Origin: SFTH01 sp963643985
Lineage (GTDB): Bacteria; Bacillota; Clostridia; Christensenellales; Aristaeellaceae
Direction: 5' to 3'
DNA length: 18,481 bases
Assembly: GCA_963643985.1 (NCBI GenBank)
Contig: CAVINP010000037.1
Location: 1 to 18,481 of the forward strand
Part shown: piece after piece, positions 1-7,020 of the stretch
Numbering within the stretch: position 1 is the first letter of the stretch
Layout: the number at the start of each line of letters is the position of its first letter
Notes under the pieces: generated by a model
Told to the model about the DNA's origin: nothing
What the model saw: the letters and a program-made list of their open reading frames with translations, nothing else
Database searches by the model: none
Made by a program: the position numbers and the translations under genes

Positions 1-59
1 ATGCAGGCAAAGACGCCGAAAATGCATCGTGGCGAATTTAGAAACACGCTCTAAGCAGA
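1..59. other. window edge, downstream of the sugar-binding protein gene
   Basis: Only 59 bases lie beyond the stop codon of the first gene. They contain an 18-codon ATG-to-TAA frame on the plus strand (1-54), which is too short and too close to the edge to call. No terminator or permease gene is visible here, so whether the sugar-binding protein is followed by transporter genes cannot be judged. Confidence 0.3.
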
Positions 60-1016
60 TCAGAACGCGGTGGAATATGCGCCCTCGAGATCCTCTGCGG
101 TGTAGACGGTGGTGCCTGCATCGATGAAGGACTCGTAGTCATCGGCGGTCTTCTCGCCGCCAAGCACGCTGAGCAGCACCTCAACGGCCTGCGCACCGAT
201 CTTGGAGGGGAACTGAGCCATGGTGCCGGTCAGCTGGCCGTTGGCAATGAAGTCCACGCCGGACTTTGCGCCGTCGAAGGAGATGAAGCACAGGTCGGCA
301 ACGTCGATGTCGTTGTTGTCCAGAGCCTGCAGGATGCCCGCGATCATGTTGTCGGAGCAGCAGAAGATGCCGTTGATGTCGGGGTCAGCCTGGAGCATGT
401 TCTCGGTCGCCTGCATGGCAACGTCAACCGTCCAGTCGCCGGGCTGCTCGTTGGCAACTTCAACGTTCGAGCCTTCCAGACCGGCCTTGAAGCCGTCTGC
501 ACGGTCGTCGCCTGCGGAGGAGCCGTTGGCGCCGCGAACGATGATGACCTTGCCTTCGCCGCCGAGCTTCTCAACCATGTATTCGCCGGCAACCTTGGCT
601 GCCGCATAGTTGTCGGTGGAGATGAAGGTGATGTAGAGATCCTCATGGCCGGCTTCGATGCCCTGATCGACCAGCACCACCGGGATGCCCGCTTCCTTCG
701 CCTTTTCCATGACGGTGATGCAGGCGTTGGAGTCCATGGGGTTGAGGATCAGCGCGTCCACGCCGGAGTTGATCAGGTCTTCGATCTGGGTGACCTGGGT
801 GGCCACGCCCGTCTGGGACTCGGCGATGGCATCCACGAAGGTGTTGCCGGAGGCTTCGACTGCTTCCTTGATGGCGTTGTAGAGCGCGAGCTGGAAGTCA
901 TCGTTGGTGATGGTCTTGAGGCTGTAGCCGATGGTGTAGCCGCCCTCGGCCGATGCGATGGAACAAACCGCAAAGAGCATTACGATTGCCAGAACCAGAG
1001 TCATGATACGCTTCAT
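60..1016 (-). CDS. sugar ABC transporter substrate-binding protein (RbsB-like, periplasmic-binding type 1)
   Basis: A 318-residue extracellular solute-binding protein of the Peripla_BP_4/RbsB type, which captures a sugar or related polyol for an ABC importer. The N-terminus is a signal peptide: MKR, a hydrophobic core over residues 4-20, and an ASA|E cleavage site near residue 23. A Cys at 18 has no good lipobox around it. The mature part starts with the family's GYTIGYSLKTITNDDF strand and has the QIEDLINSGVDALILNP hinge region, a VDQGI strand and late FISFDGAKSG and GTMAQFPSKIG motifs. Length is normal. TTAAGGAGG lies 7-10 bases before the ATG. The ATP-binding and permease genes are not in the window. 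The substrate cannot be read from sequence; the upstream palindrome suggests repression by a LacI-family or catabolite regulator. Confidence 0.93.
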   Translation of the reverse strand: MKRIMTLVLAIVMLFAVCSIASAEGGYTIGYSLKTITNDDFQLALYNAIKEAVEASGNTFVDAIAESQTGVATQVTQIEDLINSGVDALILNPMDSNACITVMEKAKEAGIPVVLVDQGIEAGHEDLYITFISTDNYAAAKVAGEYMVEKLGGEGKVIIVRGANGSSAGDDRADGFKAGLEGSNVEVANEQPGDWTVDVAMQATENMLQADPDINGIFCCSDNMIAGILQALDNNDIDVADLCFISFDGAKSGVDFIANGQLTGTMAQFPSKIGAQAVEVLLSVLGGEKTADDYESFIDAGTTVYTAEDLEGAYSTAF

Positions 1017-1101
1017 AGTGATTTTCCTCCTTAAATTAATGCTTTTATTCTCACATGCCCAAAGCGCGTGGACATGCTAAGCATTCGCCGTCCGATTTTT
1101 C

Positions 1102-1115
1102 GGAAAACGTTTTCC
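1102..1115. promoter_or_regulatory. LacI/CcpA-type operator palindrome
   Basis: GGAAAACGTTTTCC is a perfect 14-bp palindrome with the central CG typical of LacI/GalR-family operators. It matches the catabolite-response pattern (TGWNANCGNTNWCA) except at the outermost bases. It lies about 8-21 bases downstream of the predicted transcription start of the sugar-binding protein gene, where a bound repressor would block transcription. The regulator itself is not in the window. Confidence 0.6.
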
Positions 1116-1129
1116 AAATCCGCACTTAA

Positions 1130-1159
1130 ATTATATCACAAACCACACGAATCCGTCAA
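1130..1159 (-). promoter_or_regulatory. promoter of the sugar-binding protein gene
   Basis: Read on the minus strand: -35 TTGACG (1154-1159), an 18-base spacer, and -10 TATAAT (1130-1135) preceded by TGA, giving an extended -10. The predicted start is near 1123, leaving a leader of about 106 bases that contains the palindrome at 1102-1115. Confidence 0.75.
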
Positions 1160-1221
1160 GCCATATCCGATATTATTGTGCATATCGTATAAATTTATAC
1201 CGAAATGCGCTCAAAATATGC

Positions 1222-1255
1222 AAAAGAGGCCGGTTCGACTTCACGAACCGGTCTC
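1222..1255 (-). terminator. rho-independent terminator of the polA-coaE-SBP operon
   Basis: On the minus strand a 12-bp stem (1244-1255 with 1226-1237, one A-C mismatch, core CCGGTTCG/CGAACCGG) with a 6-base loop is followed by TTTT. It sits 8 bases after the stop of the oligopeptide-type binding protein and before the promoter of the next gene. Confidence 0.8.
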
Positions 1256-1262
1256 ACTGTCA

Positions 1263-2951
1263 TTACTCTTTTTCCATAAACTCGATGCCGTTTAGCATGT
1301 TGCCCGCGCTGATACCGCTCAGACCCGCCAGAGACCGTCTGGAGAGCACGGTACCGGTCCGAAACAGCAGACCCAGTATCGGCAGTTCCTCCACGACCTG
1401 CATCTGAATTGAGCTGTAGGTGGACTTGAGCGCTGTCTCGTCCGTGTCGGCGGTGATCTGCTCGATCAGTGCCTCCATGGTGTCGCTGCTGTATTTGTTC
1501 AGGTTCAGTGCGCCCTTCTTTTGCAGTATGCTCGACACGCCGGGCACTTCGCTGAGCTGCACGCCCACCAGGGCGATATCGTAATCGCCGTCCTTGATGC
1601 GCTGCTGTGCCCTGGCCTTGGTGACCACGTTGACATTGACCTGCACGCCCACCGTGGCCAGATAGCTCGCGATCATGTTGGCGGCGTTTTCGCGGATGGA
1701 GTTGGTCGATTCGTTGTAGGTGATCAGTTCCAGTTCCAGATCTTTGAAGCGGACGCCGTCAATCTTGTTGAATATGCCGTCGTTGTCCAGATCTTCCCAG
1801 CCGCACTCCTTGATCAGCTGCAGCGCACGCTCGGGGCTGTAGTAGAATATGGCGCTCTGGCTTTCGTAGAGCCAGGTGCTGGGGTTGACCGGCACTTCGC
1901 ACTGTATGCCCATGCCCAGATAGGCCTTGTCGGCCAGTTCCGAACGGTCGATGGCGTACATCACGGCCCTGCGCATGCGCAGATCGCTCATCACGGACGT
2001 TTCGTCCAGATTGGGAATGAGCATCTCGTACACGTTTGTCACGTAGTCCAGGGAGGTATAGTCGCTGACCTTGCGTGTGAAGGCCGCATGGCTCGACTGC
2101 GTGCACAGCAGGTCAACCTGATTGGTCGAGAGTGCCTCGAGTGCCGCGCCAGAATCGGCGTAGTTCACGGCAGCGATGCTCTGGATCTCGGGATCGTTCT
2201 TCCACCACAGCGGGTTGTTTTCCAGGCGCACGCCGCTGCCGGGGGCATACTGGGTGTACCAGTACGGGCCGGTGCCACGCGGCATGCTGTCATCCAGCGT
2301 GCCCGACTGCACCACGGGGAAGGTCATTGCATAGAGCGTGATGTAGCCGGTGTACTTGGAGGTGACCACCAGCGTCAGATCGTCCTGCGCCTCCATGCTC
2401 TCGATCATCTGCAGGCGCGTGTAGTAGGGGTTGCTCTCCCCCGCCAGCAGAAAGCGCTGATAGCTGGAGACAACCTCGTAGGCCGTGAGCGAATAGCCGT
2501 TGTGGAACACAATGCCCTCCCTGAGCGTGAAGGTCCACGTCTTGCCGTCCACGCTCCAGCTGTCCGCCAGCAGCGGCGAGGGCTTGCCCTCATCGTCCAG
2601 TTCGATCACAGATTCGAAGACCAGCTGGTTGAGGCTCACCAGATCGCGGCTGTTGCACAAAAAGGGATTGATTTCGCAGTTCACGTCCGCCACATAGCCC
2701 AGCAAAAGATCCGCATCGGTGTTGATCGACGGCTCAACGTAGGTCTGCTGGGTCCACAGCGAATTGTCAAAGGTCGCGCCCGGCGTACCGTCCGCGTTCG
2801 TGCCGTCCATGGCCGTATCGGTCGCGGTGGTCATGTCGCTCGTGCCCGCCAGATCCGCCAGCGCCTGATCGTTGGCCGTTTCGGCAAGGGCCGATCCCGA
2901 AAGCACAAGGCACAGCAGCAGGCACAACAGCCGCCTGAATAGTCTGATCAT
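1263..2951 (-). CDS. ABC transporter substrate-binding protein, family 5 (oligopeptide/nickel type)
   Basis: A 562-residue solute-binding protein of the SBP_bac_5 (OppA/DppA) family. The signal peptide is MIRLFRRLL, then a Leu-rich core, then ALA|ET near residue 23, with no lipobox, so release or another mode of anchoring is likely. A Thr/Asp/Ala-rich linker precedes the family core. Recognisable blocks are the INPFLCNSRDL start, the segment FESVIELDDEGKPSPLLADS, then WSVDGKTWTFTLREGIVFHNG, and in the second lobe VMYAIDRSEL and GWEDLDNDGIFNKIDG. The ATG overlaps the stop of coaE (ATGA, 2948-2951), with GGGAG eight bases upstream, so translation is probably coupled. No permease or ATPase is nearby; it may serve a transporter encoded elsewhere or act in sensing. 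The ligand is unknown. Confidence 0.9.
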   Translation of the reverse strand: MIRLFRRLLCLLLCLVLSGSALAETANDQALADLAGTSDMTTATDTAMDGTNADGTPGATFDNSLWTQQTYVEPSINTDADLLLGYVADVNCEINPFLCNSRDLVSLNQLVFESVIELDDEGKPSPLLADSWSVDGKTWTFTLREGIVFHNGYSLTAYEVVSSYQRFLLAGESNPYYTRLQMIESMEAQDDLTLVVTSKYTGYITLYAMTFPVVQSGTLDDSMPRGTGPYWYTQYAPGSGVRLENNPLWWKNDPEIQSIAAVNYADSGAALEALSTNQVDLLCTQSSHAAFTRKVSDYTSLDYVTNVYEMLIPNLDETSVMSDLRMRRAVMYAIDRSELADKAYLGMGIQCEVPVNPSTWLYESQSAIFYYSPERALQLIKECGWEDLDNDGIFNKIDGVRFKDLELELITYNESTNSIRENAANMIASYLATVGVQVNVNVVTKARAQQRIKDGDYDIALVGVQLSEVPGVSSILQKKGALNLNKYSSDTMEALIEQITADTDETALKSTYSSIQMQVVEELPILGLLFRTGTVLSRRSLAGLSGISAGNMLNGIEFMEKE

Positions 2952-3577
2952 AGATTTATCTCCCGAATGATATTGTGGTAGAGCCGCGCAAGCTCCGCCT
3001 GAGTCTCCTCTATGGGGCGATCCGTGGAAATGACGTGCGTGGCGCGTGCATCGCGCTCCGCCGCCGCCAGCTGGCTCGACATGCGGGATCGGGCCTGCGC
3101 CCGGCTCAGATGATCGCGCTCGCAGACGCGACAGATCTGCGTCTCGGGGTCGAGCGTCATGCTCCAGACCTCATCGCAGAGCGCGTCGAGACCCGATTCA
3201 AACAGCAGCGGCACATCCAGCACCGTGACAGCTGCCTGCGAGGCGGCAATCTCCGCCTCCGCCTCTCTTTGCACCATGGGATGGATGATTTTCTCCAATG
3301 CCCGCCGTTCGTTCTCGTCCGCGAAGATGATCTGCGCCAGCACCGCGCGGTCGAGCGTACCGTCCGCCCGGAACACCCCGTCACCGAAATGTTCACGGAT
3401 CATGGGCAGCGCCGCGCCGCCCTCGGACGTGAGCCGCCTTGAAATGGCATCGGCATCGATGTGCGCCGCGCCCAATGACACGAGGTACCCTGCCGCTTCG
3501 CTCTTGCCGCAGCCGATGCCGCCGGTCAGGCCCAGCACATAGGTTCTATTTGCACTCACGCCAATTCGCCCCCACAT
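2948..3577 (-). CDS. coaE: dephospho-CoA kinase
   Basis: Catalyses the last step of coenzyme A synthesis, ATP-dependent phosphorylation of the 3'-hydroxyl of dephospho-CoA, in the cytoplasm. The P-loop GLTGGIGCGKS lies at residues 16-26. It is followed by the family's HIDADAISRRL, the HPMVQ block, VLDVPLLFESGLD, and the lid/CoA-binding region with RDHLSRAQARSRMSSQ. At 209 residues the length is normal. Two starts are possible: ATG at 3577 (overlap of 32 bases with polA) or GTG at 3559, which has GGGGG upstream and would shorten the overlap to 14 bases and give the more usual N-terminus. The GTG may be the true start. It is the middle gene of the polA-coaE-SBP operon; polA-coaE neighbourhood is common in Gram-positive bacteria. 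Confidence 0.95.
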   Translation of the reverse strand: MWGRIGVSANRTYVLGLTGGIGCGKSEAAGYLVSLGAAHIDADAISRRLTSEGGAALPMIREHFGDGVFRADGTLDRAVLAQIIFADENERRALEKIIHPMVQREAEAEIAASQAAVTVLDVPLLFESGLDALCDEVWSMTLDPETQICRVCERDHLSRAQARSRMSSQLAAAERDARATHVISTDRPIEETQAELARLYHNIIREINL

Positions 3578-6134
3578 TCACGTCCACCGTCAGCGGCACC
3601 GACAACTGCATCACGTTTTCCATTTCATTCCTGAGCAGTGCACTCGCCTGCTCCGCCTCGTCCTCGGGGGCCTCCAGTATCAGTTCGTCGTGCACCTGCA
3701 GTATCAGCCGCGTGCGCAGCCCCTGCGCCTTGAGTGCCGCGGCCGTCCTGATCATCGCCAGCTTGATGATGTCCGCCGCCGTGCCCTGAATGGGGCTGTT
3801 CATCGCGCAGCGTTCGCCGAAGGAGCGCACGTTGTAGTTGCTGCTGTGCATCTCCGGCAGGTAGCGCCGCCGACCCATCAGCGTCCTGGCATAGCCCTGC
3901 TCGCGTGCCGTCTCCACGGATGAATCCATGTAGGCACGAACGCCCGGATAACGCTCGAAATAACGATCGATGAAGGCCTTGGCCTCGCGGCGGCTCACGC
4001 CGATGTTCTTGGCAAGCGTGAAGTCGGAGATGCCGTAGACGATGCCGAAATTGACGGCCTTGCACGCCGAGCGCATCTCGTGCGTGACCTGAGGAAGCGG
4101 TACGCCGTAAACCTCCGCCGCCGTGCGGGCATGGATGTCCTCCCCCGCGTTGAACGCGGAAATCATGGTCTCGTCGCCGGAAATATGGGCCAGCACGCGC
4201 AGCTCGATCTGCGAATAGTCCGCGTCCACCAGCACCCAACCCGGCTCGGCCACGAATGCGCCGCGGATCTCGCGCCCGAGTTCCGTCCGGACGGGAATGT
4301 TCTGCAAATTCGGTTCGGCGGAGCTCAGGCGGCCGGTGACGGTGGCTGTCTGCTCAAAGTGGGTGTGCACGCGGCTGTTTTCATCGCGCAGCTGAATCAG
4401 GGAGTCGATGTAGGTCGATCTCAGTTTCTGATACTTGCGGTACTCCAGTATGTCCGCGCAGATTTCGTGTTCGTCCGCCAGGCTCTCCAGCACCTCCGCG
4501 CTCGTCGACCAGCCGCGTGCGGTCTTCTTGGGCGCGGGCAGATGCATGCGTTCAAAGAGCAGTTCGCCCAGCTGCTTGGGGGAGTTCAGGTTGAAGCTTC
4601 CGCCCGCTGCATCGTATATCTTCTGCGTCAGCTCTGCAATGTGCCTGTCAAAGCGGCTGCCCAGCGCGTGCAGCTCGTCCGCATCCACGCGAACGCCGCA
4701 GGCCTCCATGTCGCGCAGCACAAAGGCCAGCGGCATTTCGATCTTTTCAAAAATCTCCTGCGACTGCTTTTCTTTCAGCTGAACCTTTTGCGTTTCGGCC
4801 AGCTCATGCAGGGCCATGGCGGGACAGGCGGCATAGTCCGCGATGCCGCTCTGGGCACAGAGCGACTCTAGCTCAAAGGAGGAGCGCTGCGGGTTGAGCA
4901 CATAGGCCGCCAGCATCACGTCAAAGGCATTTCCCTTGAGCACGGAGACATCCGTCCGCATGGACTTGACGTTCCAAACCTGCGCTTCCCCGGCCGAGCT
5001 GAGTGCGGGAAGCACGGCTGATAGCGCCTCCTCCTCGCTCACGCCGGCCGAGAGCAGATCGCCGCCCAGCGGCAGGCTCAGGCAGGTGTCGGGCGTGGCC
5101 AGCGAAAGGGAGGTATCGGCGCAGACCGCCAGCCACCGGGCGTTTTGAAGCTTCGAGCAGGCCTCCGTCAGCGCATTCAGATCCGTCAGTTGCACGGGCT
5201 TGACCCTGCGGTGCGGGACCGCTGCCGTGACTTCGGGTTCGGCATCGGCCAAAGTATTCAGGCCGAGCTTCTGCACGGTGTCGCCAAGGCGCTTGGCCGC
5301 CACATTCATGCCCAGCTCGCGCAGCCGCGGCACGGCGCGGTCGATCCGCCCCAGCTTCCAGTCATCAATCTTTATCTCCAGCGGCACGTTGCGCACGATC
5401 TCGGCCAGTTTGCGGCTCATGCGGGCCACGTCCGCGCCGTCCATGATCTTCTCGCGCAACTTGCCCTTTTCGCCTGCGGGGGCCTGCGCAATCGTGTTCT
5501 CCAGAGAGCCGTAGCTTTGGATCAGGCGCAGCGCGGTCTTTTCGCCCACGCCGCTCAGCCCCGGGATGTTGTCGGAGGTATCGCCCATCAGGCTCTTGAC
5601 ATCGATCAGCTGCTCGGGTGTCACGCCGTAGGTCTCCTGCACATACTCGGGCGTCACGCGGCAGGTATCACTGATGCCCTTGCGCGTGTAGAGTATCGTG
5701 GTGTATTTCCCCGCCAGCTGGAAGGAATCGCGGTCGCCCGTCACCAGCAGCGTCGGCAGGCCCCTGCGTTCGCACTCGGCAGAGACCGTGCCCAGTATGT
5801 CGTCACCCTCGTAACCGGGGCACTCCAGTATGGGTATCTCCATCTGCGCGATCAGTTCGCGTATGATCGGATCCTGCACGCGCAGATCGTCCGGCATGGG
5901 CTTGCGCGTGGCCTTGTAGCCATCGTAGATCTGCTTGCGGAAGGTGGGCGCGTGCATGTCAAACGCCACGGCCAGCGCATCCGGCCGCTCGTCCGCGATC
6001 ACCTTCACCAGCATCATGATAAAGCCGTGTATGGCGTTGGTGGGCGTGCCGTCGGGCGCACTCATGGGCGTTTGCAGCGCGTGATAGGCGCGATACATCA
6101 AGCTGTAGCCATCCAGCAGCACTAATTTCTCCAT
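3546..6134 (-). CDS. polA: DNA polymerase I
   Basis: An 862-residue family A polymerase for Okazaki fragment processing and repair synthesis. The start is the ATG at 6134 (MEKLVLLDGYS) with AAGGAG upstream; the frame is open 30 codons further but that part is not conserved. Residues 1 to about 290 are the 5'-3' flap nuclease (GYEGDDILGT, TGDRDSFQL, GDTSDNIPG, GVGEKTA). The central 3'-5' exonuclease-like domain lacks the DTE motif (CADTSLSLA instead) and other acidic residues, so proofreading is probably absent, as in Bacillus and Thermus PolA. The polymerase has motif A DADYSQIELR (637-646), motif B from R688 (RSACKAVNFGIVYG) and motif C VHDE (814-817), all intact. First gene of the operon; coaE overlaps its end. 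Confidence 0.97.
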   Translation of the reverse strand: MEKLVLLDGYSLMYRAYHALQTPMSAPDGTPTNAIHGFIMMLVKVIADERPDALAVAFDMHAPTFRKQIYDGYKATRKPMPDDLRVQDPIIRELIAQMEIPILECPGYEGDDILGTVSAECERRGLPTLLVTGDRDSFQLAGKYTTILYTRKGISDTCRVTPEYVQETYGVTPEQLIDVKSLMGDTSDNIPGLSGVGEKTALRLIQSYGSLENTIAQAPAGEKGKLREKIMDGADVARMSRKLAEIVRNVPLEIKIDDWKLGRIDRAVPRLRELGMNVAAKRLGDTVQKLGLNTLADAEPEVTAAVPHRRVKPVQLTDLNALTEACSKLQNARWLAVCADTSLSLATPDTCLSLPLGGDLLSAGVSEEEALSAVLPALSSAGEAQVWNVKSMRTDVSVLKGNAFDVMLAAYVLNPQRSSFELESLCAQSGIADYAACPAMALHELAETQKVQLKEKQSQEIFEKIEMPLAFVLRDMEACGVRVDADELHALGSRFDRHIAELTQKIYDAAGGSFNLNSPKQLGELLFERMHLPAPKKTARGWSTSAEVLESLADEHEICADILEYRKYQKLRSTYIDSLIQLRDENSRVHTHFEQTATVTGRLSSAEPNLQNIPVRTELGREIRGAFVAEPGWVLVDADYSQIELRVLAHISGDETMISAFNAGEDIHARTAAEVYGVPLPQVTHEMRSACKAVNFGIVYGISDFTLAKNIGVSRREAKAFIDRYFERYPGVRAYMDSSVETAREQGYARTLMGRRRYLPEMHSSNYNVRSFGERCAMNSPIQGTAADIIKLAMIRTAAALKAQGLRTRLILQVHDELILEAPEDEAEQASALLRNEMENVMQLSVPLTVDVNVGANWRECK

Positions 6135-6163
6135 ATCGGGAACCGCTCCTTCCGCGAAGACGT

Positions 6164-6225
6164 CAGTGATCAGTGAAATAGTGTGACAATAAGCAACAGC
6201 CCAAGCCGGCCGACTGATCACCATT
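6164..6225. repeat. degenerate TGATCAGTG-type short repeats, left cluster
   Basis: CAGTGATCAGTG (6164-6175) and ACTGATCACCAT (6213-6224, the reverse-complement form) lie in the polA leader. The 12-mer ACTGATCACCAT recurs exactly, in direct orientation, at 6933-6944 on the other side of the next gene. Function unknown. Confidence 0.6.
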
Positions 6226-6252
6226 AACCGCTATGTATGATACATCTATTTT

Positions 6253-6281
6253 ATTATATCAAATCGCTTCAAGAATAGCAA
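6253..6281 (-). promoter_or_regulatory. promoter of the polA operon
   Basis: On the minus strand: -35 TTGCTA (6276-6281), 17-base spacer, perfect -10 TATAAT (6253-6258). The predicted start near 6246 gives a leader of about 110 bases that contains the left repeat cluster. It is divergent from the promoter at 6314-6342. Confidence 0.7.
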
Positions 6282-6313
6282 CGACCGAAATCGCGCTTTT
6301 GAACGTCGATCTC

Positions 6314-6342
6314 TGGACAGTGCGGGAAAAAAATGATAGAAT
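6314..6342 (+). promoter_or_regulatory. promoter of the small anchored protein gene
   Basis: -35 TGGACA (6314-6319), 17-base spacer, -10 TAGAAT (6337-6342); each box differs from consensus at one base. The predicted start near 6349 gives a leader of only about 24 bases, which rules out the short ATG frames at 6333 and 6341 as part of the message. Confidence 0.65.
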
Positions 6343-6372
6343 GGACAAACGAGGAGAAAACGGGGTGATTGA

Positions 6373-6852
6373 TTGAAACCGATCAACTTTATATTGGTTA
6401 TGATACTGGTGGTGATGCTGGGCTTCGGTGCCTACTGTTATCTGGGCAGCACGCTGCAAAGCTCGGTGACGTGCATATCCGCCGCAGCGTCGGACTATCC
6501 GGACGCATTTGATTCGATCTGTGCGGTGATCGGTCGCGGTTCGGCGCCGCAGACCTTTTCGGAGGACATCCCCGACGATGCCGCCAACTATTCCCTGCTG
6601 GACATCACCGTCAATCTGAAAAACCGCGGCCTGTTCGATGCCGAGTGGCTGAACATTTCCCTTGAAGGCGTTCCCGGCGACATCGCCGTGTATTCGCTCA
6701 CGGGTGACGGCACAGACGTGGCCGCACGCTCTTCGGGGCAGATCAACCTCAAACTCATCACCTGTGCGGATGTGAATGCCGTGCGCAATCTGAGCATACA
6801 GTACTATGTCTACGGCATCTCCAGAACGATCACGGTGGAGGTGGGGCAATGA
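6373..6852 (+). CDS. hypothetical membrane-anchored or secreted protein, 159 aa
   Basis: Not recognised as a named family. Residues 5-24 form one hydrophobic helix after MKP (signal anchor or uncleaved signal), so the rest is probably outside the membrane. The exported part alternates short hydrophobic strands (SLLDITVNLKNRGLFDAEWLNISL, QINLKLITCADVNAV, LSIQYYVYGISRTITVEV) and reads like a small immunoglobulin-like beta-sandwich; this is inference from pattern only. The start is TTG at 6373: a TGA lies directly before it in frame, GGGGTGAT is 3 bases upstream and a GAGGAG lies further back, and the first in-frame ATG (6400) would cut into the membrane helix. The overlapping minus-strand frame is rejected because it has no promoter or ribosome site and an implausible composition. 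The TGA stop lies inside a repeat unit. Confidence 0.7.
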   Translation: MKPINFILVMILVVMLGFGAYCYLGSTLQSSVTCISAAASDYPDAFDSICAVIGRGSAPQTFSEDIPDDAANYSLLDITVNLKNRGLFDAEWLNISLEGVPGDIAVYSLTGDGTDVAARSSGQINLKLITCADVNAVRNLSIQYYVYGISRTITVEVGQ

Positions 6853-7020
6853 TTAGTGGTCAGCAGATTGTGCGGGTCGGTGCACCGGAGTCAAGTTAAA
6901 ACCAACTTCTAAGGATCCCCATTCATCCGGTCACTGATCACCATCCAACAATCACTGACAAAAGAGCGACCGTTTCCGCTGCGGAAACGGTCGCGTTTAT
7001 ATTAGTCACTATTAGTCACT
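6850..7020. repeat. degenerate TGATCAGTG-type short repeats, right cluster
   Basis: Copies are TGATTAGTGGTCAGC (6850-6864), TCACTGATCACCAT (6931-6944), AATCACTGAC (6950-6959) and a tandem 10-mer ATTAGTCACT x2 (7001-7020). The first provides the stop codon of the 6373 gene and the last the stop of the minus-strand repeat protein. The rest of this interval holds only the terminator hairpin. Confidence 0.6.
6966..6994. terminator. bidirectional terminator between convergent genes
   Basis: A 14-base perfect inverted repeat (GCGACCGTTTCCGC / GCGGAAACGGTCGC, 6966-6979 and 6981-6994) forms a stem with a tight loop of a few bases. Read on the minus strand it is followed by TCTTTTG, a good U-tract for the gene ending at 7012; on the plus strand only GTTTAT follows, so it may also serve the 6373 gene more weakly. 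Confidence 0.8.

Noticed and set aside
1..54. 17-residue open frame at the left edge
   Set aside because: Too short, no upstream sequence visible and no recognisable motif; it could be chance or the end of a repeat element.
6135..6224. 30-codon N-terminal extension of PolA to an ATG at 6224
   Set aside because: The extension is not like any PolA N-terminus and starts inside a repeat unit; MEKLVLLDGYS at 6134 has AAGGAG upstream and matches the family start.
6333..6376. Leader peptides (ATG at 6333 or 6341) upstream of the small anchored protein
   Set aside because: Both ATGs lie within or before the predicted -10 box and so would not be in the transcript.
6259..6849. 196-codon minus-strand frame overlapping the small anchored protein
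   Set aside because: It would start within the stop region of the 6373 gene, lacks a promoter and ribosome site, overlaps the polA promoter and has a His/Arg-rich composition typical of shadow frames.
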